Positions 61,801 to 64,000 of a DNA stretch of 64,000 nucleotides are shown here, one piece after another. The stretch covers positions 1 to 64,000 of the forward strand of contig JASANG010003983.1 of the NCBI GenBank assembly GCA_030248215.1, in the 5' to 3' direction. Within the stretch, counting starts at the first letter, position 1; each line of letters starts with the position of its first letter. The notes below the pieces were generated by a model, which did no database searches, was not told the origin of the DNA, and saw only the letters and a program-made list of their open reading frames with translations. A program made the position numbers and the translations under genes. This stretch comes from Enoplolaimus lenunculus (lineage: Eukaryota > Nematoda > Enoplea > Enoplida > Thoracostomopsidae).

Positions 61801-62005
61801 GTTAATTTTACACGGCATTTAAACAACTGTTTTGGGGGTTTCCTGAACATTTTTGGCAGATATATATCCCCTATCCCAACTTGTATACTCCACTTTATTT
61901 CAACGTATATCTGAATTTGGTAATAATCTTGAACTTACCACATGCGCTATTTTTGATCATCAAGCCCAAACTTAAAATCGCGGCCAAAAAGTTAAACAAA
62001 TTCAT
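17047..62005 (-). CDS. Large secreted multi-domain protein: Kunitz, thyroglobulin-1, lustrin-type and antistasin-like modules
   Basis: About 30 coding exons on the minus strand join into one open frame of roughly 2,300 residues, from a signal peptide at 62005 to TGA at 17047-17049. Modules seen: six Kunitz domains, one thyroglobulin type-1, three lustrin-type Cys modules, eleven short antistasin-like modules (C..C...DGC..C.C), a poly-Q stretch, Thr/Pro-rich linkers, and Gly/Tyr/Pro-rich regions with repeated GGYGT. Most introns are phase 1. No membrane span is seen after the signal peptide, so it is probably secreted into matrix or cuticle as a protease-inhibitor scaffold. The nearest architecture I recall is C. 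elegans MLT-11 (many Kunitz, one thyroglobulin module, moulting); the long antistasin array is not something I recall there. Splitting into two genes cannot be excluded without transcripts, but phase continuity argues for one. Confidence 0.9.
17650..17832 (-). CDS. Matrix gene exon 29: acidic linker
   Basis: Sixty codons without cysteine, rich in Asp and Asn (LDNVDYNNYVDDTQTSN... GSIEDVFDSIQS). Acceptor CTTTTAG|, donor G|GTTGGT, phase 1. No known domain; supported by phase and open frame. Confidence 0.8.
17960..18212. mobile_element. GAGTTGA-rich MITE, copy 1
   Basis: Inverted ends ATTGTAAATTTCAGTGAGTT and AATCAACTCATTGTAGTTTA-CAGTG. The interior is full of TGAGTT/AACTCA words in both senses. 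Same layout at 20913 and 55173. Confidence 0.85.
19267..19539 (-). CDS. Matrix gene exon 28: Gly/Tyr/Pro-rich region
   Basis: Ninety codons with PSPSPGTGGYGT, TGTGTETGGGGYG, YGTNVPSPSGGGGYGT. YGTNVPS is shared with exon 27, so the exons probably arose by duplication. Acceptor TTACAG|, donor G|GTAAGT. Confidence 0.9.
19575..19755. mobile_element. CGACAA-ended MITE with TTAGGC-like core, copy 1
   Basis: TGTCGCTCGAACAACTTGTC...CGATGACGAATTGTCGCT with CATAAGCCTAAATTTAAGC inside. Relatives lie at 57370 and 60618. Confidence 0.65.
20014..20381. mobile_element. hAT-like element with CAGGGTRCAACCGG ends and 8-bp duplication
   Basis: CAGGGTACAACCGGAGGT...CTTCCGGTTGCACCCTG, flanked by ATAACAAC and ATAATAAC (seven of eight). 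The interior has repeated GGCTCCGACTCCGG words and no transposase. A right end of the same type is at 21702-21721. Confidence 0.82.
20835..20900 (-). CDS. Matrix gene exon 27: Gly/Tyr-rich mini-exon
   Basis: Twenty-one codons reading GGYGTNVPSFGYGTKPGGSN. Acceptor GTTTCAG|, donor G|GTTAGT, phase 1 on both sides. The repeat units match exons 25 and 28, which is the main support. Confidence 0.88.
20913..21164. mobile_element. GAGTTGA-rich MITE, copy 2
   Basis: Right end AATCAACTCATTGTAATTTA-CAG and interior nearly identical to the copy at 55173. It begins 13 bases before the acceptor of exon 27. Confidence 0.82.
21760..21865. mobile_element. Degenerate TTAGGC-family MITE fragment
   Basis: GCGAGACTGCAATAGAGTAA and AAATAGTCTAATTTTTGCTC match the family's arm; the core has decayed. 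Confidence 0.45.
22229..22378 (-). CDS. Matrix gene exon 26: lustrin-type cysteine-rich module 3
   Basis: CSDGSAPLGGSQPVFC, CPERYVC, HCC: a clear lustrin-type repeat resembling the module in exon 25 (both have C.DGSA.L). Acceptor CCTTAG|, donor G|GTATGA, phase 1. Confidence 0.92.
22906..23592. repeat. 226-bp tandem repeat, three copies
   Basis: CGGCACAGGCGCTTGCAGAT recurs at 22921, 23147 and 23373, exactly 226 bases apart and almost without changes. It lies in the intron between exons 25 and 26. The unit is more GC-rich than its surroundings. Confidence 0.93.
23795..24838 (-). CDS. Matrix gene exon 25: Gly/Tyr/Pro-rich region with embedded Cys module
   Basis: A 1,044-base exon, symmetric phase 1. 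It is dominated by GGYGT, PSPG and GTGG repeats, like structural cuticle or eggshell proteins. In the middle is a lustrin-type module: CPDGSAALSLVDGSNMRC, CPNTATC, YFCC. GC content is far above the flanking introns. Donor G|GTTAGT. Confidence 0.94.
25234..25383 (-). CDS. Matrix gene exon 24: antistasin-like module 11
   Basis: A Pro-rich lead (QFPVPPAAG), then CDPVSQETC, SPCIVVTRADGCQQCFCD. Acceptor ATTTTAG|, donor G|GTAAGT, phase 1 on both sides. Confidence 0.93.
26241..26313 (+). tRNA. tRNA-Thr (anticodon TGT), possibly decayed
   Basis: A 73-base cloverleaf can be drawn. D arm GCTC/GAGC; anticodon stem GCGGA/TCCGT with loop CCTGTAA; T arm GTGGG/CCCAC with TTCGAGC. The A box (TAGCTCAGTGG) and B box (GGTTCGAGCC) are good, and TTTT follows at about 26321. 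Two oddities: C instead of the universal T at position 33, and one mismatch in the acceptor stem. It lies in an intron of the matrix gene, antisense to it. Confidence 0.8.
26448..26607 (-). CDS. Matrix gene exon 23: Kunitz domain 5
   Basis: EPGPCTDFAVRWFF, HQCQSFQYGGCGGNRNHF, QCIEHC: cysteines 2-6 of a canonical Kunitz domain. P1 is Thr. Acceptor TTTTTTCAG|, donor G|GTAAAC. A tRNA-like gene lies in the next intron, on the opposite strand. Confidence 0.95.
26974..27020 (-). CDS. Matrix gene exon 22: start of Kunitz domain 5
   Basis: A 47-base exon (ATTTTAG| to GTG|GTATGT) encoding RPVDQSRQAVCMQPV. Joined to exon 23 in phase 0 it gives C-MQPVEPGP-C, the exact Kunitz C-x8-C spacing, which is strong support for so short an exon. 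Confidence 0.85.
27779..27915. mobile_element. Degenerate TTAGGC-family MITE
   Basis: GAGACTGCAGCAGAGTAAGC (arm) and GAGGTATAAGCTTACACTTA (core). Confidence 0.5.
27934..28147. repeat. About 107-bp tandem duplication
   Basis: GTGCAAGTCTCGTGCAGTTG starts both units (27934, 28041); the copies look identical. Confidence 0.93.
28897..29186. mobile_element. MITE with GATACAAGAGT-type inverted ends, copy 1
   Basis: GATACAAGTGTACGCAACTC-TTGG...CCAAGAGTCGCATACTCTTG-TATC. The interior has GTACAAAATGTAC and a second inverted GGGG/CCCC pair. Relatives at 34866-35113 and 35156-35460. Confidence 0.8.
30852..31196 (-). CDS. Matrix gene exon 21: Thr/Pro linker, antistasin-like module 10, Pro/Arg-rich tail
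   Basis: RHTTTTLPPPVTTTP leads to CPKPCRIVAQSSNGCPACSCP, then 55 more open codons rich in Pro and Arg (LSPRPTPTPDF...RPARPPEPPG). An alternative phase-1 donor lies just after 31017. The longer form, ending at |GTTAGT, is preferred because the extra stretch is GC-rich, open and coding-like. Confidence 0.82.
31693..31993. mobile_element. MITE with TATTCACACGTG ends, copy 1
   Basis: AAGCCCTATTCACACGTGAA...GTCACGTGTGAATGGGGCT inverted. The interior has many CTTGCAGCTGCAAG palindromes. Other copies: 51241-51946, 63578-63832, and a fragment at 33690-33770. Confidence 0.85.
33816..33893 (-). CDS. Matrix gene exon 20: short Thr/Pro/Gln-rich linker
   Basis: Twenty-five codons with no cysteine (SHQRQNVPNTTRFAPAATPQ). 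Acceptor ATTTCAG|, donor A|GTTAGT, phase 1 on both sides. Composition continues that of exon 19, which supports it. Confidence 0.72.
34866..35113. mobile_element. MITE with ACAAGAGT-type ends, copy 2
   Basis: CAATACAAGAGTGTGCCACT-CTTG at left and CAGTTGCATACTCTTG at right. The interior has TTAGAGGGGGTAGC and GTTGCCGGATAAGTG. Confidence 0.75.
35156..35460. mobile_element. MITE with ACAAGAGT-type ends, rearranged copy 3
   Basis: A complete left end (CATGCAAGAGTATGCAACTC), then two partial interiors in tandem; no clear right end. Confidence 0.65.
35823..36068 (-). CDS. Matrix gene exon 19: antistasin-like module 9 and Thr-rich linker
   Basis: CPALVCPSECRIVAALQSQC, then NTCQC, followed by about 45 residues dominated by Thr and Ala (STTTTIATTVATTQL), likely O-glycosylated and extended. 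Donor A|GTAAGG, phase 1. Confidence 0.9.
37662..37802 (-). CDS. Matrix gene exon 18: antistasin-like module 8
   Basis: CPPLLCPAPC, then SCYTCECD and an acidic tail SDNDGSFLELLYL. Two phase-1 donors are possible (after 37689 or after 37662). The longer form was chosen because its tail repeats the D..GS...LL motif that follows modules 4 and 5. Confidence 0.85.
39459..39593 (-). CDS. Matrix gene exon 17: antistasin-like module 7
   Basis: A Thr/Ser linker (TGTTTEP), then CPNIDGCAIEC and EEDGCLTCDCE. Acceptor TTTCTCAG|, donor G|GTCAGT, phase 1 on both sides. A 196-bp TTAGGC MITE lies in the intron just upstream. Confidence 0.9.
39735..39930. mobile_element. TTAGGC-core MITE with 8-9 bp target duplication
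   Basis: TTTAATCTT flanks both sides. Ends GACCAATGTTACTTTGACGG and ...CCCCTCAAAGTAACATGAGC; core CCTAATCCTAAGCC. Confidence 0.85.
40850..40960. repeat. (AAATA/TAAA)n and (TATACA)n microsatellites
   Basis: A long AAAT-type run followed directly by TATACATA repeats, in the intron between exons 16 and 17. Confidence 0.95.
41354..42331 (-). CDS. Matrix gene exon 16: antistasin-like modules 4, 5 and 6
   Basis: A 978-base exon, symmetric phase 1, with three modules: CPPIDC..., CQVCACP; CPKVNC..., CEICSCP; CPAVSC..., DGCQTCACR. The first two are followed by an acidic motif ending in ELL or QLL (DGDEGSAEELL; RDSHGEFSQLL). The last linker is Lys/Gln-rich and probably helical. The donor GATA|GTAAGC removes a stop just downstream. 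Confidence 0.94.
43099..43944 (-). CDS. Matrix gene exon 15: long polar linker with poly-Q, then antistasin-like module 3
   Basis: A single 846-base exon, symmetric phase 1. The first three quarters are low-complexity polar sequence rich in S, A, K and E, including about nine consecutive Gln (CAA/CAG run at about 43630-43658). The end carries CEPIDC, SVTCIEITRADGCPTCACP and a basic tail RGRGSARRTERK. Confidence 0.93.
44827..45335. repeat. Three-copy tandem repeat, units about 160-180 bp
   Basis: TTTTGCACATTTCATGATTT begins units at about 44827, 45007 and 45168; each carries AACTAACAGCTA and TTTCAGTTTTTG. It lies just downstream of the exon 14 donor. Confidence 0.9.
45379..45537 (-). CDS. Matrix gene exon 14: antistasin-like module 2
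   Basis: CPGKLDC, DPVCEEITKADGCVTCGCP with a His/Lys-rich tail. Acceptor TCGTTAG|, donor A|GTAAGG, phase 1 on both sides. A three-unit tandem repeat lies just past its donor. Confidence 0.92.
46783..46957. mobile_element. TTAGGC-core MITE, variant B
   Basis: GGCTCATGTTTACTTTTAAA, GGTTTCTGATGGGTCTCTAA, right end GGCCCTAAAACTAACATTGG-CC. Confidence 0.82.
47808..47939 (-). CDS. Matrix gene exon 13: antistasin-like module 1
   Basis: Symmetric phase-1 exon with one module: CIPVNC, HPSCIQITRSDGCQTCACP. The pattern C...C.....C......DGC..C.C is the short antistasin-like inhibitor motif, a serine-protease-binding fold. Confidence 0.93.
48059..48249. mobile_element. TTAGGC-core MITE
   Basis: CAGGGCCGTAACGGTAGTAG, CTGAGCCTAAGACTGAGCC, right end CTCCGCCACTGATCTTTCAA. 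Both ends are present. Confidence 0.8.
48423..48491 (-). CDS. Matrix gene exon 12: end of Kunitz domain 4
   Basis: Continues exon 11: CEGNGNNFPSKASCETRC, cysteines 4-6, then donor A|GTAAGT, phase 1. The junction rebuilds the GGC motif exactly. Confidence 0.93.
48525..48965. repeat. GCGGATCC-ended dispersed repeat with internal duplications
   Basis: GCGGATCCAGAGGGGGGCGC at left, then repeated TGTGATAAAATG, AAGGTCC, TTACAATTTT blocks. Shorter relatives at 7270-7400 and 50985-51120. Confidence 0.6.
49624..49737 (-). CDS. Matrix gene exon 11: first part of Kunitz domain 4
   Basis: Encodes CQMSKDPGPCLRSFERWYYD, then KKCIKFFYG, cysteines 1-3. P1 is Leu, which suits chymotrypsin- or elastase-like targets. 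Splits inside the conserved GG of FYGGC (phase 1). Confidence 0.93.
50337..50443 (-). CDS. Matrix gene exon 10: second half of Kunitz domain 3
   Basis: Completes domain 3: YYDIEVDECKSFMYSGC, then QGNGNNF and DCEQKC. Acceptor TTTTCAG|, donor G|GTACAT, phase 1 out. All conserved Kunitz positions are present (YY, F.Y.GC.GN.N.F, C...C). Confidence 0.95.
51241..51946. mobile_element. MITE with TATTCACACGTG ends, long copy
   Basis: AATCCTATTCACACGTTCAC...AACTTGCACGTGTGAATAGG. About 700 bases, more than twice the other copies; no transposase frame seen. Confidence 0.8.
52047..52136 (-). CDS. Matrix gene exon 9: first half of Kunitz domain 3
   Basis: Reads a basic/Pro linker (NQRRRPVPSS), then CAMNLDPGPCSGTFDRW, Kunitz cysteines 1 and 2 with correct C-x8-C spacing. 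P1 is Ser. Ends in phase 2 within the conserved Trp codon (TG|GTAAAT). Confidence 0.92.
53248..53278 (-). CDS. Matrix gene exon 8: 31-base microexon, basic linker
   Basis: Acceptor ATTTTAG|, donor AG|GTTTAC. It encodes about ten residues (SDAKPRRGS). It was inferred because exon 7 ends in phase 1 while exon 9 needs a phase-2 partner, and this short exon supplies it. The donor is not consensus. Confidence 0.55.
53906..54000 (-). CDS. Matrix gene exon 7: second half of Kunitz domain 2
   Basis: Continues exon 6 in phase: YFFYGGCEGNSNNF, then KCRRTC, a textbook Kunitz C-terminal half (cysteines 4-6). The donor is taken as TTCG|GTGAAT, which gives phase 1 and leaves SRDEF as the tail. Confidence 0.92.
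54556..54706 (-). CDS. Matrix gene exon 6: linker and first half of Kunitz domain 2
   Basis: Acceptor TTTCAG|, donor AA|GTAAGT, phase 2 out. A Pro-rich linker (VGPTPLTPLVKPG) is followed by CNLPKDRGGC and FYYNTESGRC, Kunitz cysteines 1-3. The residue after Cys2 (P1) is Asp, so trypsin inhibition is unlikely. Confidence 0.92.
55173..55424. mobile_element. GAGTTGA-rich MITE, copy 3
   Basis: CACTGTAAATTTTAGTGAGT...ATCAACTCATTGGAATTTAC, about 252 bases, the best preserved ends. Confidence 0.87.
55901..56038 (-). CDS. Matrix gene exon 5: lustrin-type cysteine-rich module 1
   Basis: Symmetric phase-1 exon encoding CGIGNALRDENGEIFRC, then CPYGFKC and VCC. This C.G.AL.D.....C...CP.G..C.......CC pattern is the lustrin-type Cys-rich repeat common beside Kunitz domains in nematode secreted proteins. 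A 151-bp minisatellite starts about 45 bases upstream of its acceptor. Confidence 0.87.
56080..56963. repeat. About 151-bp minisatellite, five to six copies
   Basis: AGTAAAACCGAAAGCGGG recurs at about 56083, 56224, 56376, 56527, 56678 and 56829; the central units are almost identical and the outer ones diverge. It sits just upstream of exon 5. Confidence 0.95.
56990..57345 (-). other. Unassigned open stretch
   Basis: One minus frame reads DVGLLQTLDSRILVSERRTK and another ISEYNLPYHPLFDEEDGNPR. Both look protein-like, but they are in different frames and do not match the matrix gene's modules. Possibly a broken retrocopy or element fragment. Confidence 0.25.
57370..57525. mobile_element. CGACAA-ended MITE with TTAGGC-like core, copy 2
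   Basis: Core TAAACGTAATCCTAAGC and right arm CGACGAGTTGTCGAGCGACT. Confidence 0.6.
57630..57716 (-). CDS. Matrix gene exon 4: short linker
   Basis: Twenty-eight codons between TTTTTAG| and G|GTAAGT, with no cysteine. It reads TNESKPEMIGVALPVSLRGD and then a charged end. It is supported by strong splice sites and matching phase only. A three-copy tandem repeat has duplicated its acceptor region just upstream. Confidence 0.72.
57711..57921. repeat. About 69-bp tandem repeat, three copies, over the exon 4 acceptor
   Basis: TAACTAAAAAGTCTTAAAGA starts each unit (about 57714, 57782, 57851). On the minus strand each holds the acceptor-like GACTTTTTAG|TTA; only the innermost leads into exon 4. 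Confidence 0.92.
58609..58784. mobile_element. TTAGGC-core MITE
   Basis: CCCCATGTAAAGTTCAGGGA, CTTAGGTTTAGGTTTCTTAC, right end TACTGTTTACATCCTTGTTG. It abuts the thyroglobulin exon. Confidence 0.72.
58818..59036 (-). CDS. Matrix gene exon 3: thyroglobulin type-1 domain
   Basis: A complete thyroglobulin type-1 module: CEKQRYRSQL, then FIPTC, GEFSPLQC, the hallmark CWCVN, and a final SC. Such modules often inhibit cysteine or aspartic proteases or bind matrix. The donor after 58818 (AAAAG|GTGGGT) was preferred over an earlier GTAAAA because only it matches the phase of exon 4. A TTAGGC-type MITE begins about 33 bases beyond the exon. Confidence 0.92.
59310..59930. mobile_element. Long inverted-repeat (foldback) element
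   Basis: TTTCGGTTATCCACAGCCAG...CATATTTGAGCATCTCATAA is mirrored at 59780-59930 (AAGCTCAAATATG; CGGCTGTGGTGGGGATAACC). The arms are about 150 bases. A relative is at 16344-16495. Confidence 0.7.
60211..60597 (-). CDS. Matrix gene exon 2: divergent Kunitz domain 1 and basic tail
   Basis: Acceptor TTTCAG|, donor A|GTAAGA, phase 1 on both sides. Six cysteines in Kunitz order: PCKRQSFRPKC (C-x8-C), then C.SYPFGHC and SECELHC. The C3-C4 spacing of seven is unusual, so the fold is likely but divergent. Residue P1 after the second Cys is Ser. The domain is followed by a strongly basic linker with KRRKIKRIRPKK. Confidence 0.88.
60618..60830. mobile_element. CGACAA-ended MITE with TTAGGC-like core, copy 3
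   Basis: TTGTCGCCCGACAACTAGTG, core GCTTAGGTTTAGGCTTCAGC, right arm CAACAAGTGGTCGGGTG. Confidence 0.65.
61939..62005 (-). CDS. Matrix gene exon 1: signal peptide
   Basis: ATG at 62003-62005 followed by 22 codons, then donor G|GTAAGT, phase 1. The peptide MNLFNFLAAILSLGLMI is a typical signal sequence with a hydrophobic core and a small residue (NSA-C) near the likely cleavage site. It is the only good start upstream of the Kunitz exon in matching phase. Confidence 0.82.
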
Positions 62006-62525
62006 GATTCGATTAAAATTTAAAATCGAACAACAAAGCACTGAACACAACGTTTTTTTGCGACGTCACTAACTGGAATGTCGTCAGGCAGGACAGATCT
62101 TTGATCGCACAGAGAGTAATAATGATACGGTAGTTATCCGTGTTTTAAAATACCATTATTCCGCTAAATGTTATCGAATTTAACTACCCCTATTTGTTGA
62201 ACATTGACAACTGAGAAATTTGTGCTTTAGTGCAAATTACGTCATTGCAAGGTATGTAAATTCTACAACTGTGGTGTTTTCGCAAATTTGCAAAAATCTG
62301 CTAAATTTTAAGCGAAAAGATTTATGAAATTTTTCTGATCAGTAGAAAAAAAGTTTTCTGAAACTAAAAAACGTATTGACATAAAATAAGTTCAGTAGAT
62401 TAACACGGAAATTAGAACAATATGTAATTATATTTAACATTTATAGCCAAATGCCGTTTTAAATTGGTTTATTAAACTATTACATTGTTCAGAGTGTGTC
62501 AGAAATTGCCATGTAATAAAAACCA

Positions 62526-62664
62526 GCACCCATGTTACGTTTAGAGGCAACGCCTTTTTTCGAGAGACTACAACATTGTATCTTTGGGCTTCATAATAAT
62601 TTTTTGCTTAGGCTTGGGCTTCGTATGCTTATAATACTAATAAGCCTCCTGAAAGTAATTGGCC
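62526..62664. mobile_element. TTAGGC-core MITE
   Basis: GCACCCATGTTACGTTTAGA...CTCCTGAAAGTAATTGGCC, core GCTTAGGCTTGGGCTTCG. Decayed but both ends visible. Confidence 0.65.
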
Positions 62665-63577
62665 AAAAAAATTATTCTAGCACTGAATAATTGACATCTA
62701 TCTATAGTGTTAAAGCTAAAACGCCGCACATAGGTATTTTGGGCAGTGTTTCAGCTGTAGTTGTGTATGCAAATTAGAACACATACATACAGTTTAAAGA
62801 AAGTCAAGTCAAAGCAAATGTAACGAAAACTGCTGCTCAGTTGTCAGACAGGAGTAAAATGTTTTGGGAGAAACGTATTTAGGGTTGCAAATATGCAACA
62901 ACGTTCACTATTAAGATTTATAGGCTGAATCAAAAATTGTTTTAACTGAAATAAAAGACTCAACTAACAACGGTTGGACTTAAGATAAGAATACTAAGTA
63001 TATCGCTAGTTTTTCTAATTTGAAGCCTGTGAATACGTCGACCTAAGCAAGTAAACCTTATATATTTTGACAATTCCTGTCCATCCCACAATTTGTGAAT
63101 GACATTGATAATTCCAGCATTCTTGAAACAGCGGCTTACGCAATCGGTTTCCGAATGAAATTAAGCCGATTTATTTAACTAAATATGCGAAGAATGTGTT
63201 ATCGTGTCTTTGTCACCTACTTTGCGTCATTAAATTAATGCTATTTTACTGGTATAATGAGGTCGTACTGTGTCTTATTTCAATATGACCTAGATTACAC
63301 CAAATAATGTTGAAACGTTGTGAACACGAAATTTAAGCATTTAACTGCCTTACTAATTAGTTTTTTCGTATCTTTCTGTTCAGTTGCCTAAGTAAAATTT
63401 TAATTTAACGCAGTTGTGTGTAACATTAAAATTCACCAAATTGAAAAACGTTTGATAAAGTTCAAATTTACTTATTTCAAAATTTTCATCGCTCTCTAAT
63501 TAATTCACAATCGAAATACATTGTTGGTTTGCTAGGAAGTGAACAAACTCAATAATTATCGCAAAATGTTTGTTATC

Positions 63578-63832
63578 AGCCCCATTCGCACGTGCAAGTT
63601 TTTTCAGTGAGAACTCGCAGCTGCAACTTGCACGAAATAATTGTAGCTGCAAGTATTTTCAACGGAACATTTCTATTGACCAATAGGTGTGAATTACATC
63701 AAATAAACATGAATTCTAGTAAATTTATTTGCAGCTGCAAGAACTTCAAAGCTGCTTTGTGACCAAACTTGCGCGTGCAAGTTGCACGTGCACGTTTTTG
63801 CTGCAATAACTTGCACACATGAATAGAGCTTT
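63578..63832. mobile_element. MITE with TATTCACACGTG ends, copy 3
   Basis: AGCCCCATTCGCACGTGCAA...AACTTGCACACATGAATAGA-GCT; the interior matches 31693-31993. Confidence 0.83.
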
Positions 63833-64000
63833 TTGGTAATGGTTTAATTATCGGTTTTGGTCATTGACATTTTTAACATTTAAATCTCATGTTTTCGAAA
63901 CTTTTTGGTTTGCAATCTGCTATGAAGCAACACTGCAATAGAAATGTGTTGTTGTAATATTTTGGTTTTAACGATAATTAGCCAACAAAGGCATTTAAAG

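Larger units (their letters stand above)
62006..64000. other. Upstream flank of the matrix gene
   Basis: No gene seen. It holds a TTAGGC MITE (62526-62664) and a TATTCACACGTG MITE (63578-63832). The promoter presumably lies in the first few hundred bases but shows no recognisable motif. Confidence 0.6.

Noticed and set aside
1-64000. LTR retrotransposon, integrase, reverse transcriptase or transposase genes
   Set aside because: No frame shows catalytic motifs of these enzymes; all mobile elements seen are non-autonomous.

Overview
The window is animal nuclear DNA, most likely from a nematode. Evidence: AT-rich sequence, multi-exon genes with long introns and GT-AG junctions, an SK-type potassium channel, and a secreted Kunitz/thyroglobulin/antistasin protein of a kind typical of worm cuticle and matrix. 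Many dispersed repeats also carry tracts of TTAGGC, the nematode telomere unit. The heavy load of short mobile elements and long introns would suit a large-genome nematode such as a mermithid, but that last step is a guess.

Layout. 1-1503: upstream sequence with repeats. 1504-13377, plus strand: a small-conductance Ca2+-activated K+ channel (SK/KCNN, nematode kcnl type). It has two alternative first exons, each encoding its own S1 segment, and seven shared exons covering S2 to the C-terminal coiled coil. 13378-17046: repeat-filled space between two convergent genes, with a hAT-like relic and a tRNA-derived SINE. 17047-62005, minus strand: one 45-kb gene of about 30 coding exons. It runs from a signal-peptide exon (61939-62005) to a terminal Kunitz exon ending in TGA (17047-17249). 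The joined exons give one open frame of about 2,300 residues, because every splice phase matches its neighbour. 62006-64000: upstream flank with repeats only.

The large protein, N to C: signal peptide; Kunitz 1; thyroglobulin type-1; lustrin-type Cys module; Kunitz 2-4; antistasin-like modules 1-3 with a poly-Q linker; antistasin 4-6 in one exon; antistasin 7-9; Thr/Pro-rich linkers; antistasin 10; Kunitz 5; antistasin 11; a Gly/Tyr/Pro-rich region with a Cys module; a third lustrin-type module; more Gly/Tyr-rich exons; an acidic linker; Kunitz 6. It is probably an extracellular matrix or cuticle protease-inhibitor protein, loosely like C. elegans MLT-11, but I do not assign a symbol.

Repeats. 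At least five dispersed families recur in introns and flanks. The most striking is a MITE of about 155-195 bp with GGCC...CCGCCCC-type inverted ends. It has a core of degenerate TTAGGC repeats and is flanked in several copies by 8-bp target duplications, as hAT elements are. One copy has grown a 72-bp minisatellite inside an SK intron. A tRNA-Thr-like gene lies at 26241-26313.
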